64,000 bases of DNA, from the NCBI GenBank assembly GCA_963766365.1, contig CAVXZK010000018.1, positions 1 through 64,000 of the forward strand, in the 5' to 3' direction. Of the stretch, positions 33,869 to 42,677 are shown piece by piece. The stretch comes from JALORV01 sp963766365 (GTDB taxonomy: Bacteria > Pseudomonadota > Gammaproteobacteria > Burkholderiales > Burkholderiaceae_F). The notes under the pieces were generated by a model. It was not told where the DNA came from and ran no database searches. It saw only the letters and a list, made by a program, of their open reading frames with translations. A program made the position numbers and the translations under genes. How positions within the stretch are numbered: position 1 is the first letter of the stretch; the number at the start of each line of letters is the position of its first letter.

Positions 33869-34585
33869 ATGAACGCCCCGAAGGATCTGACATCGCTTCC
33901 GCCGCGGCCGGTGAGCCTCGCCGCTGGTGCGTCGACCCTGGCCGTCGCGCTGGCGGATCGACTGCGCGAAATGATCATCGAGGGCGAACTGCCGGCTGGC
34001 ACGCGCCTGAATGAACGCACCCTGTGCGATCGGCTGGGCGCTTCACGCACTCCATTGCGCGAAGCGTTCCGGCTGCTTGCGGCCGAGCACCTGGTTGAAC
34101 TGCAGCCGAATCGTGGCGCGCAGGTGGTGACATTGTCCGACGACGACATCCGCGAAAGCTTCGAAGTGATGGGGGCGCTGGAGGCGCTTTCGGGCGAACT
34201 GGCCTGCCGACGCGTTACGCCGGAGGAGGTCGCAGAAATAAAGGCGCTGACGTTCGAGATGCTTGCCTGCCACGCCCGGCGCGACCTGCCCGCGTACTAC
34301 CGCATCAACCGCGCGATTCATGATCGCATCAACCGCGCGGCACACAATGCATTGCTGTCGCAGGTCTATTCGAAGCTGAACCTGCGCATCCAGAACCTGC
34401 GGTTCCGGTCGAACTTCGACCAGCAGAAGTGGGACTTCGCCGCACGTGAACATGCGGCCATGGTCGATGCGCTCGAAGCGCGCGACGGCGTGAGGCTGGG
34501 CGCCATCTTGCGCGACCATCTGCGCGCGAAGGGCCAGGCCGCTCTGGATGGCCGCCGTGCCGATCGCGCGGTGGACGCGGCATGA
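33869..34585 (+). CDS. GntR-family transcriptional regulator (FadR/FCD type)
   Basis: A 238-residue regulator. The winged helix covers about residues 20-90: LADRLREMIIEGELPAGTRL, LNERTLCDRLGASRTPLREA. The C-terminal FCD effector domain contains the metal/ligand residues typical of the family (EALSGELACRRVTPEE, RINRAIHDRIN, EHAAMVDALEARD). It probably senses the substrate or an intermediate of the surrounding catabolic genes. Its TGA overlaps the ATG of the FAD/Fe-S dehydrogenase (ATGA at 34582-34585), so both are on one transcript. Two likely operators flank the divergent promoter region. Confidence 0.9.
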   Translation: MNAPKDLTSLPPRPVSLAAGASTLAVALADRLREMIIEGELPAGTRLNERTLCDRLGASRTPLREAFRLLAAEHLVELQPNRGAQVVTLSDDDIRESFEVMGALEALSGELACRRVTPEEVAEIKALTFEMLACHARRDLPAYYRINRAIHDRINRAAHNALLSQVYSKLNLRIQNLRFRSNFDQQKWDFAAREHAAMVDALEARDGVRLGAILRDHLRAKGQAALDGRRADRAVDAA

Positions 34586-37500
34586 ACGCTCCGTTGACGC
34601 GACCGCTGGTGTTCCATCGACCCGGAGACACCGAGCTCTCGCGTCGGCTGCGCGGCGCTGTGCAGGGCGAAGTGTTGTTCGATCGGGCGTCGCGCGGCCG
34701 CTACTCGACCGACGCGTCGATCTACCAGGTCGAGCCGATCGGCGTGCTGATCCCGCGCTCACACGACGACGTGCGCGCCGCGGTCGACATCTGCCGTGGG
34801 ATGGGCGTGCCGATGCTGCCGCGTGGCGGCGGCAGCTCGCAATGCGGCCAGACGGTCGGGGCGGCGCTCGTCATCGACGCAAGCAAGCATCTGCGTGAGG
34901 TCGTCGCGTTCGACCGCGACGCGATGACTGTCTCGGTCGAGCCGGGCATCACGCTCGATGCGCTGAATGGGTGGCTGAAGCCGCACGGCGTCTGGTTCCC
35001 GGTCGACGTCAGCACTTCGGCGCAGGCAACGCTCGGCGGCATGGCCGGCAACAACTCGTGCGGCTCGCGTTCGATCGCGTACGGCAACATGGTGCACAAC
35101 GTGCTGGCGGCCGATGCGCTGCTGGCCGACGGCACGGAGCTACGGCTCGGCGCGGAGGCCCGCATGGCAGACGCGCCTTCGCGGGCACGCGGTCTGATGG
35201 ATGGCCTGCGTGCGATTGCGGATCGCGAACGCGACGAGATCGTGCGGCAGGTTCCGAAGGTGATGCGTCGCGTCGGTGGCTACAACCTCGACGCGTTTCA
35301 TCCGCAGAGCGAACGCCCGTACACGGCGGACGGCAGCGTCAACTACGCGCACCTGCTCGTGGGCAGCGAAGGCACTCTGGCGTGGACCCGCACGTTGACG
35401 CTGAAGCTCGCGCCGCTCCCGAAGCACAAGACGCTCGGCGTGGTCAGCTTCCCGACGCTGTACAAGGCGATGGAACTGACGAAACACATCGTCCCGCTGA
35501 GGCCAGCGGCGGTCGAACTGGTCGATCGCACGATGATCGAACTCGCGCGCAGCAACCCGGCCTTCCGTCCGATCATAGACGGCGCGCTGGTCGGCGAGCC
35601 CGACGCAATTCTGCTGGTGGAGTTCATCGGCGAGGACGCGGAGGCGCCGCGGCGCTCGCTGGACGAGCTGGTCGCGCTGATGGGCGATCTTGGCCTGCCC
35701 GGCCAGGTCGTGCGCATGAGCGGCGTCAATGAGCAAAAGGCGCTGTGGGAGGTGCGCAAGGCCGGCCTGAACATCATGATGAGCATGAAGGGCGACGGCA
35801 AGCCGGTGTCCTTTATCGAGGACTGTGCCGTGCCGCTCGAACACCTGGCTGACTACGTCGACCGGTTGACGCAGGTGTTCGCGAAGCATGGAACACGTGG
35901 CACCTGGTACGCGCACGCCTCGGTCGGGACGCTGCACGTCCGGCCGATCCTCGACATGCGTCGCGACGGCGCGGCCAAGATGCGCGCGATCGCGGAGGAA
36001 GCGTCCGCGATGGTCCGTGAGTACAAGGGGGCGTACTCCGGCGAACACGGTGATGGACTGGTACGCACCGAATGGGTCGCCTGGCAGTTCGGCCCGCGGC
36101 TGACGCGGGCGTTCGAGGAGGTGAAGGCCCTGTTCGATCCCGACGGCCTGATGAACCCCGGCAAGATCGTGCGCGGCACCAGGATGGACGACGCACGGCT
36201 GTTCCGCTATCCGCCCGGGTATGCGTCGGTGAAACTCGACACCGCGCTCGACTGGTCGGCCTGGGACGTTCACGCCGATCCGGTGACCGATACCGTGACG
36301 GCGCCGGGCACCGGCGGCGACCCGGCCAAGGGCTTCGCCAAGGCCGTCGAGATGTGCAACAACAACGGCCACTGCCGTAAGTTCGATGCCGGCACGATGT
36401 GCCCGAGCTTCCGCGTGACGCGCGACGAGGAGCACGTCACGCGCGGGCGCGCCAACACGTTGCGGCTTGCGGTCTCGGGCCAGCTCGGCCCGGACTTCGC
36501 CAGCGAGGCAGTGCGCGAGGCGCTGGACCTGTGCGTGAGCTGCAAGGGCTGCAGGCGCGACTGCCCGACCGGCGTCGACATGGCGAAGATGAAGATCGAA
36601 TTCGCCTTCCACTGGCAGAAGAAGCACGGACTGTCGCTGAAGGACAGGCTGGTGGCGTACATGCCGAAGTGGGCACCGTGGGCCGCCCGCTTCCCGTTCA
36701 TTGCCAACCTGCGCGACGCGCTGCCCGGCGCGGCGCGCCTGTCGGAGCGCATCGCCGGCCTGTCCGCAAAGCGCACGCTGCCGAAGGTGGCGCAGCGACA
36801 CCTTCCTGTCGAGCCGCGCGGCGCAGGCCGCGAATGCCGACCGTCCGGAAGTCGTGCTGCTGGTCGATACCTTCAACAACTACCACGAGCCGGAGAATGC
36901 GCACGCCGCGTTGCGTGTGCTGCAGGCGGGGGGCTATCGCGTCGCGGTTGCGCGCGCTACTGCCGGCGATGCGGAACGGGAACGGCCGTTGTGCTGTGGC
37001 CGGACGTATCTCGGCGCGGGGCTGGTCGACGAAGCGAAACGAGAGGCGCGGCGCATGGTCGAGGCCCTCGCGCCCCATGTGGCGGCCGGCGCCACCGTCG
37101 TCGGGCTGGAACCGTCGTGCCTTCTGGCGCTCCGTGACGAGTTCCTGGTGATGGGGCTAGGCGACGCGGCGCAGCGCCTGTCGACGCGCGCGCTGATGAT
37201 CGAGGAGTTCCTGGCGCGCGAACAGCAGGAGGGGCGACTGACGCTGGCGTTGAAGGCGCTGCCGCAGAAGCGCGCGCTGGTGCACGGGCACTGCCACCAG
37301 AAGGCGTTCGACGTGCTGAATCCCGCGGTCGCCGTGCTGAAGCTGATCCCCGGACTGCAGGTTGAGGTCATCGAGTCGAGCTGCTGCGGCATGGCCGGCA
37401 GTTTCGGCTACGAGGCGGCCCACTACGACGTGTCGATGAAGATGGCGGAACTGTCGCTGCTGCCGGCCGTGCGGGCGGCGGGCGATGACACCGTCATCGT

Positions 37501-37619
37501 GGCCGATGGCACCGAGCTGTCGCCACCAGATCGCCGACGGGACGCGCGCAAGCCGTCCGCGCGAGGCCGTGCACGTCGTGTGTGTGCTGGCCAGTGCACT
37601 TGACTCCGCTGCAGGCTAG
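34582..37619 (+). pseudogene. FAD/4Fe-4S 2-hydroxyacid dehydrogenase, YdiJ/DLD type, two frameshifts
   Basis: Joined across two breaks this is a ~1011-residue enzyme, the normal size of the YdiJ-like group. It has an N-terminal FAD PCMH domain (MLPRGGGSSQCGQTVGAALV, GNNSCGSRSIAYGNMVHNVL) and an FAD-oxidase C domain ending SGEHGDGLVRTEW. A ferredoxin-like part follows (CNNNGHCRKF, LCVSCKGCRRDCPTGVDM), then CCG domains (PLCCGRTYLGAGLV, HGHCHQKAF, SSCCGMAGSFGYE). An extra G at 36786-36787 and another at 37514 shift the frame; removing both restores the family sequence to TAG 37619. The group oxidises D-2-hydroxyacids such as lactate or 2-hydroxyglutarate and passes electrons to the respiratory chain. 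Its start overlaps the GntR stop. Confidence 0.85.
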
Positions 37620-37640
37620 CTTCGACGCCGGCTTGTCTGT

Positions 37641-38447
37641 TTAGTCAAGGCCGTTGGCGGCGTTGCGCAGGACGGCGCGTGCACGATCGATGACCGGACG
37701 GTCGACCAGCTTGCCGTCGAGGCGCAACGCGTTGTTCCCGGCCGCCGCAGCGGCGTCGACGACGCGCCGGGCCCAGTCGACCTCGGCGGGGGTGGGACGA
37801 AAGCCCTCGTTAACCGCGGCCACCTGGCGCGGATGGACACACAGCTTGCCGCCGAAGCCCAGCCGCCGCGCGTAAGACACGTCGCGTCTGAGTGCGTCCG
37901 GATCGTCGAGTGCCATCGTCACACCGTCCACCGGGGGCAGTAGCCCGGCGACACGGGAGACCAGCACCAGCTGCGAGCGTGCGGTCAGCAGTTCCTCCCG
38001 CTCACCCTCGATACCAAGATCGAGCTGGAAGTCGACGGCGCCGAAGGCCAACCGCACGACGCCAGGCGTTGCAGCGAGTGCCATCGCGTGCCACAGGCCG
38101 CGGGCGCTTTCGATCAGCGGAATGACGGGCAGGGCAGGCGAGGCCATGCGGTGGATCGCGACGATCGCTTCGGAGGCCTCGGCCTTGGCGAGCATCACGC
38201 CTTGCACGCCGGGCAGACCCAGCAGCGGGAGGTCGGCGGCGAACCACTCGGACTCAACGCCATTGATTCGAAGCCAGGCTGGACGCGTCTCGAGCCATTC
38301 CGCCGCCGCCTGCCGGGCCGCGTGCTTGAGCGGCGGGGACACGGCATCTTCGAGGTCGATCAGCACCACGTCGGCGCCGGCGCGACTGGCCGCGTCGAAT
38401 CGCTCCGGTCGGTTCCCGGGAACGAAAAGATAGGACCGGGCGGTCAA
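37641..38447 (-). CDS. CitE-like CoA ester lyase (HpcH/HpaI family)
   Basis: A 268-residue TIM-barrel lyase. It begins RSYLFVPGNRPERFDAASRA and has the CitE-type motifs DVVLIDLEDAVSP (acidic metal ligand), WLRINGVESEWF, IPLIESARGLWHA and RLAFGAVDFQLDLG, with FGGKLCVHPRQVAAVNEGF near the end. Members cleave citryl-, malyl- or citramalyl-CoA (malyl-CoA gives acetyl-CoA and glyoxylate). The start is a TTG with TGAGG nine bases upstream. It converges on the FAD/Fe-S dehydrogenase gene. With the CoA-transferase and aminotransferase it completes a plausible route through a CoA ester to glyoxylate. Confidence 0.85.
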   Translation of the reverse strand: MTARSYLFVPGNRPERFDAASRAGADVVLIDLEDAVSPPLKHAARQAAAEWLETRPAWLRINGVESEWFAADLPLLGLPGVQGVMLAKAEASEAIVAIHRMASPALPVIPLIESARGLWHAMALAATPGVVRLAFGAVDFQLDLGIEGEREELLTARSQLVLVSRVAGLLPPVDGVTMALDDPDALRRDVSYARRLGFGGKLCVHPRQVAAVNEGFRPTPAEVDWARRVVDAAAAAGNNALRLDGKLVDRPVIDRARAVLRNAANGLD

Positions 38448-38552
38448 GCGCTCAACCTCATGACGTCGAGGATCGCATGAGCGGACGCGCGCCGTCGAAC
38501 CGGCGGTTCGCCGGCGCGTCCCGCCCCGTCCCCCGCTCTTGAAGACCGAGGT

Positions 38553-38732
38553 TCAGCCCGGCCAGAGCGCGAACAACAGCCCGGCCCAAATACCGCTGCC
38601 GACGACGACGGCGCGGATCACGCCTCCTGCTTCGTGCAGGCTGGATGGTTCGTCGCCCGGCTCGATCGCGGCAAGCCGGGGATCGATCGACTGCGCGTCG
38701 ACGACTGCTGCTCCGCCCCCTAAGGTTCCCAT
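38553..38732 (-). CDS. Small single-pass membrane protein
   Basis: A 59-residue frame with ATG at 38732 preceded by a strong GGGGGAG ribosome binding site. The N-terminal half is soluble (IDPRLAAIEPGDEPSSLHEA) and the C-terminal third is one hydrophobic helix, VIRAVVVGSGIWAGLLFALW. No family is recognised. It is too short for homology, but the ribosome site and amphipathic layout favour a real gene. Confidence 0.45.
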   Translation of the reverse strand: MGTLGGGAAVVDAQSIDPRLAAIEPGDEPSSLHEAGGVIRAVVVGSGIWAGLLFALWPG

Positions 38733-39279
38733 GTCTCCCCCGCCGCGGAAAAGTCCGCTGCACGGCGCTTATGGTGGTGAGGTCTGGCTTCCGGGCGCTG
38801 GTGCCGTGCGAACCAGGCGACCTTGGAAAACGAGAGGCGATTTTCCCGCTTCTGCAAGCCCGTTTACAGACGCAGGTCAAGTCCGGCGCTTGACTGCGCG
38901 TTTGACAAGGCGCCTACGCCTCACGCAAACGCGGGTGGGGTCGCCGAGGATCCGGTGCGAACGCATGGGTTGTCCGCGAGGCCGGCCGCCATGGCCAGAC
39001 TCGCCGCCGCGACGATGATCGTCTTCTTGCTCGTATGAGAACTCCCTTTGACTGAATGGTTGACACGTGTCTGCTACGCGTGCCGCCGAATTGACCAGCC
39101 CGAGAAGTGCGGCAAAGCATGTGCCCGTCGAGGCCAGTGCAGACCGCAAGGCGCATCGACGAATGTGCCCGCGCCCATACGCCGAGCGCAACTACGTGGG
39201 CTTGACGCCACGCAAGCCGCAACGCGCCGGGTTCCCTAGCTTGAAATCGCATCTTGGTGTCCGACCTGAAAGGAATGCC
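38733..39279. other. Gap before the flavodoxin-like gene
   Basis: No gene is supported. A minus-strand frame near 38938-39040 encodes a signal-peptide-like SKKTIIVAAASLAMAAGLA after an AAAGGGAG site but lacks a usable start codon (CATACG where ATG would be expected). Confidence 0.35.
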
Positions 39280-39801
39280 ATGCCGAAGACATTGATCGTT
39301 TACCACTCCCGCAGCGGCCACACGCGACGCGTAGCGCAGTCACTCGCCGCCCGGCTCGATGCCGATCTCGATGAGATCCGGATCGTGCAGCCCCTGGAAG
39401 GTCCATTGGGCTATTTGATGTGTGCGCTCGAGGCGATCGGCGGGCTGGCTCCGGCACTTCGACCGGCGACCAAGGATCCTGCCAAGTACGACCTCGTCAT
39501 GGTCGGCACGCCGGTGTGGTTCTGGAGTCTCGCGAGCCCCGTGCGCAGCTGGCTCGAGCGGCATCCGCTCCACGGCCGGCGCTTCGCATTCTTCTGCACG
39601 ATGGGTGGCGCGGGTGCGTCGTGCGTGTTTTCCACGATGAAGGAGCTGGCCGGCGGCGATCCGATCGCCACGCTCGCGCTGACCGACGACGAAGTGGATG
39701 GGTCCGCGCGCGCGAAGGTCGACGGTTTCATCCGCGCCCTCAGGTCCGGCGGACGGCGTGCGGCCACGGCAAGAACAGCCGCCGCACATGCGGTTGCCTG
39801 A
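39280..39801 (+). CDS. Flavodoxin-like protein
   Basis: A 173-residue flavodoxin-fold protein. The FMN phosphate loop is IVYHSRSGHTRRVAQSLAAR (residues 6-25), and the VMVGTPVWFWSLASPVRSWL segment (about 74-93) is the second binding loop. The FAFFCTMGGAGASC motif follows. It probably binds FMN and acts in electron transfer or as a quinone reductase. The ATG at 39280 has GAAAGGA eight bases upstream; longer in-frame starts lack support. The C-terminus is Ala/Arg-rich. Confidence 0.85.
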   Translation: MPKTLIVYHSRSGHTRRVAQSLAARLDADLDEIRIVQPLEGPLGYLMCALEAIGGLAPALRPATKDPAKYDLVMVGTPVWFWSLASPVRSWLERHPLHGRRFAFFCTMGGAGASCVFSTMKELAGGDPIATLALTDDEVDGSARAKVDGFIRALRSGGRRAATARTAAAHAVA

Positions 39802-40146
39802 GACGCGACCGGCTCCTTCAGCTCGGCCCGGCCGCTCTGACGGATCGGCTGGCGAAGTTGCCCCGGCTGTGCGCCGCTTGGGTGATGGCCGCCAGTCCGT
39901 AAGAACGAATCAGTTCGGAAAATCGGAATAAAATGCTGCTATAACAGATAGTTACGACCCATACTTACTGTAAATTATTCAATGTGCTTCGGTAGGTCCG
40001 GGCCGCGCATTTGCACTTGGATTCAAGGCCACTGTGACGCCCTCATGAGCGAGCGCGACCGAAACAGGGGTCGATGATCATGCAACTCAATCAGCCGATG
40101 GTGCCGGCGCCGGGACAAAGTGGCATCGGCCAAGCTTCACTGGGCA
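39802..40146. other. AT-rich convergent intergenic region
   Basis: Between the stops of the flavodoxin gene and the leftward tail-tube genes there is a conspicuous AT-rich stretch at about 39905-39990 (including GGAATAAAATG and GTAAATTATTC). Both flanking genes end here, so this is not an obvious promoter. No gene or terminator hairpin was recognised. Confidence 0.4.
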
Positions 40147-40572
40147 TTACCCGCTGGTCATCTCCATCGCTTCGTACGACAACTCGAGCGTTTCGAGCAG
40201 CACGGCAGACGCTTGCGCATCCAGCGGCGAGTAGCGGATCCGAAGCGGACGACAGCCGCGGAATACCCAGGTCGCCACTGGGCTGCGCCGGTCCTCGCCG
40301 AGCAGTTCGACCGTCACGGTCCGGGCCGTCGACCGCCGGGCGCGCCGCGCCTTGTTCCAGAGCTCGTAGACCGCGAGGGATCCGTCGAATCCGCGACTCA
40401 GTACCAGGGGCGCAGGCAGTTGCGCGGCCGGGTCAGGGGCCTTCTTGCCGGACCGGTCAATCTCGAACGGCGGAAGCTCAACGACGTTAAACCCGATCGA
40501 CGCGCTGCCGGAGCCGCCAAAGCGGACGCGGAAGTTGCAGCTGCTGTAGGGCCGGTCCCGCGCCAGCGCCAT
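40147..40572 (-). CDS. Phage tail-tube-like protein (gp19 family), second copy
   Basis: A 141-residue protein of the T4 gp19-like tail-tube family found in contractile injection systems. It starts ALARDRPYSSCNFRVRFGGS and has the family's central NKARRARRSTARTVTVELLG and terminal LDAQASAVLLETLELSYEAM. It lies 3 bp downstream of a paralogue and is more diverged: it lacks the GLxKVSDV-type stretch and contains an inserted KKAPDPAAQ region. No sheath, baseplate or ATPase gene is visible nearby. Confidence 0.75.
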   Translation of the reverse strand: MALARDRPYSSCNFRVRFGGSGSASIGFNVVELPPFEIDRSGKKAPDPAAQLPAPLVLSRGFDGSLAVYELWNKARRARRSTARTVTVELLGEDRRSPVATWVFRGCRPLRIRYSPLDAQASAVLLETLELSYEAMEMTSG

Positions 40573-40575
40573 GAC

Positions 40576-41028
40576 CTACTCAATCTCCAGCCGCTCGTAC
40601 GCGAGCACGATCTCTTCGACCGCGACATCGTTGCCCCTGGCGTTCAGGGGACCGCTGGTGTGCTTGATGATGCGGGCGCGCAGCAGCTTCCACGTCATCA
40701 CCGTCGAGGTGTGGTCTTCACTCTGCAGGCTGATCGTGACGGTCCGCAGCGCTGCCTGGTCACCGTTGCGGATCTGGTCCAGCCACTGAATCAGATTGGA
40801 AGCGCCGGCGATGCCCCGGCGCAGCACCACATCGCTCACCTTGTTCAATCCGGTGATCTTCATCACCGAGTTCTCGCGGGCATTCCCGTTGCGGTATTCG
40901 ATGACATCGACCGATGTTCCGATCCCGCTCACTTCCTCGAAGCCGGCACGCGGTCCATCGGTCACTCCGTCGCCAAGGTCAACTAGGAAATTGAACTGCG
41001 CATAAGGGCGATCCCGTTCAACGGCCAT
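40576..41028 (-). CDS. Phage tail-tube-like protein (gp19 family), first copy
   Basis: A 150-residue protein with the full pattern of the gp19/phage-tail-region family: AVERDRPYAQFNFLVDLGD, FEEVSGIGTSVDVIEYRNGN, KITGLNKVSDVVLRRGI and VEEIVLAYERLEIE. These form hexameric tubes inside phage tails, type VI and extracellular contractile injection systems. Here the pair stands alone. The promoter is probably in the 74-bp gap shared with the rightward small ORF at 41103. Confidence 0.85.
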   Translation of the reverse strand: MAVERDRPYAQFNFLVDLGDGVTDGPRAGFEEVSGIGTSVDVIEYRNGNARENSVMKITGLNKVSDVVLRRGIAGASNLIQWLDQIRNGDQAALRTVTISLQSEDHTSTVMTWKLLRARIIKHTSGPLNARGNDVAVEEIVLAYERLEIE

Positions 41029-41102
41029 CAGATGTTTCCTCTCGCAGATGCAATTGTGGTTGGCTGTCGGTCCGAACTGACGCTACTACTCGTGCATGGG
41101 GC

Positions 41103-41324
41103 ATGTCCAGCTTCGGCACGAATATCCTCGTCCAGGCCGCTTCAAACCCGCAGACGGCACCGTGCGGTCGGCCGCAAGAGAGTGCGCTGGACATGCCTAC
41201 CGCACCTGCGCGAGGCGTTGCGGCACTCTCAAGCGATTCGATGGCGAACTGGGCTATATTGGATTTGCGTGTCCGTGGCGCCGAGCTGGCGTTGTCGGTG
41301 GTTCAGGCGTCGCTGGAGCGCTAG
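41103..41324 (+). CDS. Small hypothetical protein before the phasin-like gene
   Basis: A 73-residue frame with an extended N-terminus and a C-terminal helix (MANWAILDLRVRGAELALSV) that looks amphipathic. It ends 24 bp before the phasin-like gene and is on the same strand, so it is likely the first gene of that short operon. GGGG just upstream of the ATG is a weak ribosome site. No family is recognised. Confidence 0.4.
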   Translation: MSSFGTNILVQAASNPQTAPCGRPQESALDMPTAPARGVAALSSDSMANWAILDLRVRGAELALSVVQASLER

Positions 41325-41348
41325 GCCCGGAGGGGCAGGGAGCAAGGA

Positions 41349-41768
41349 ATGGCCGCGCAATCCTCGTCAAAAAGCATTGATGTGCAGAAAGTCATCTCCG
41401 GTGCTGCGGAGCTGGAAGTGAAGGCGCTGCTCGCAGGGGTCGAATACCTGCAGGTCTGGATCAGCCAGGCTGGAAAGCTCGCCGGCATTGCAGGCGACAC
41501 GTTGCAGGCGATCAAGAACGACAAGGGTTCGCTGTCCGAGACCGCGCGCCGATTGACCGACTTCGGCAAGCAGAATGCGGAAGTCTTCGCGGACCTGTCG
41601 AGCAAGATGAGCAAGAGCTATTACAGCGAGCTCGACCGGATCGTCACGGCCGTCACGTCGAAGCCGGAAGGGCCGAAATCGCGCGTGAAGGCCGAAGCGC
41701 GCTCCCCGGCCGCAGGGAAGGTTTCACGGCGAAAGCCGCGCGCGAAGAACGCCCGCAGGAAGTCATAA
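41349..41768 (+). CDS. Phasin-like protein with basic C-terminus
   Basis: A 139-residue, almost wholly alpha-helical protein. Residues 20-105 resemble phasins (LLAGVEYLQVWISQAGKLAG, DFGKQNAEVFADLSSKMSKS). The last 35 residues are a Lys/Arg/Ala tail (GKVSRRKPRAKNARRKS) that could contact DNA or a granule surface. Phasins coat polyhydroxyalkanoate granules. AAGGA directly precedes the ATG. It is followed 21 bp later by a gene of unknown function on the same strand. Confidence 0.6.
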   Translation: MAAQSSSKSIDVQKVISGAAELEVKALLAGVEYLQVWISQAGKLAGIAGDTLQAIKNDKGSLSETARRLTDFGKQNAEVFADLSSKMSKSYYSELDRIVTAVTSKPEGPKSRVKAEARSPAAGKVSRRKPRAKNARRKS

Positions 41769-41789
41769 AGGCCCGGCACCCGCACACGT

Positions 41790-42128
41790 ATGCACTTCGC
41801 GGTCGAACGCCGGGTCCTCGAGCATGACTTGCGTTCCAACGGCGAGCAGCTGATCACACGCAAGGAAGCGCGTCTTCTCATCGCTTCCGGCTACTACCGC
41901 GAAAGTACCGGATCTCCGCACGCCGCCACCCATTTCCGGCGCTCGCTGAGCGACGGCTCCTGCCTGCACCTGGTCCTCGAAAAGCGTCGCACGCGACTGC
42001 ACCATGACGCCTTCGATCCGCACGCCAATCCGATGTCCCTGGGCATGCATCTGATGAATGAGGCCCGCTCCGAAGCGGTGTCCTACGGGGCCCTGGCGTG
42101 GAGCGTCATCAAGCTGCTGGCGCGATAG
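41790..42128 (+). CDS. Hypothetical protein
   Basis: A 112-residue soluble protein, His-rich in the middle (HFRRSLSDGSCLHLVLEKRR, TRLHHDAFDPHANP). No family is recognised. It follows the phasin-like gene at 21 bp and converges with the SRPBCC gene, 33 bp away. The distinct layout of charged and hydrophobic residues and the operon position support a real gene. Confidence 0.6.
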   Translation: MHFAVERRVLEHDLRSNGEQLITRKEARLLIASGYYRESTGSPHAATHFRRSLSDGSCLHLVLEKRRTRLHHDAFDPHANPMSLGMHLMNEARSEAVSYGALAWSVIKLLAR

Positions 42129-42161
42129 CTAAACGGAATGATCTGCAATCGGGTGGCTGCT

Positions 42162-42677
42162 TCAGCCCCGGGTCATCACGCTCCGTGAAGGCATGTCCAG
42201 CAGTTGTGACGCCGCGTCGACCAGCTTGCGGAAGTGTGTGGACAAAATGGCGCTCGTAATGGCCTGCCAGCCTGCCGAAGGCTGTGGAGCGACGATCGCG
42301 AGTTCGAGTTCGATGCGCGTGCCTCGGCCACCCAGCGCCGTCCGCAGGTGCATCGTTCCGCCGCACAGCACAGCCCCCTTCAACGATCGAGGCCTTACTT
42401 CCCATCGACTCGCGTACTCGTGCTCCCGCCATTCGGTGTGCGTGGTCCATTCCATCAGCCCTGCGTCGATGTGATGCGCCAGGATGGCCGGTACGTTGGC
42501 GCGGGCCCGCCACAGATGCTCGCAGCGAACGAGGCCCTCGCGATCGGTAGTCCGGCTCTTCAGCTCGGCGCTTTCGATGTGCTCGAGGAACGGTGCGAGC
42601 TCACACGTGCGTTCGCACAGCGCGTCCCAGACGAGAGCCCTGCGGTGTATCGACACCCTGACCATTCGCTCCGTCAT
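42162..42677 (-). CDS. SRPBCC-fold protein, third gene of the DUF362 operon
   Basis: A 171-residue protein with the START/polyketide-cyclase-like (SRPBCC) layout: VRVSIHRRALVWDALCERTC, then alternating beta strands ending in IELELAIVAPQP and a long C-terminal helix SAILSTHFRKLVDAASQLLD. Such folds bind hydrophobic ligands. Its ATG overlaps the stop of the SDR gene (42674-42677), so it is translationally coupled to the two genes before it. Confidence 0.7.
   Translation of the reverse strand: MTERMVRVSIHRRALVWDALCERTCELAPFLEHIESAELKSRTTDREGLVRCEHLWRARANVPAILAHHIDAGLMEWTTHTEWREHEYASRWEVRPRSLKGAVLCGGTMHLRTALGGRGTRIELELAIVAPQPSAGWQAITSAILSTHFRKLVDAASQLLDMPSRSVMTRG

Noticed and set aside
38938..39043. 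Short secreted peptide with a signal-like sequence on the minus strand
   Set aside because: A ribosome site is present but no start codon lies at the right place, and the frame is not otherwise supported.
40147..41028. Prophage
   Set aside because: Only two tail-tube-like genes are present, with no integrase, terminase, capsid or lysis genes nearby.
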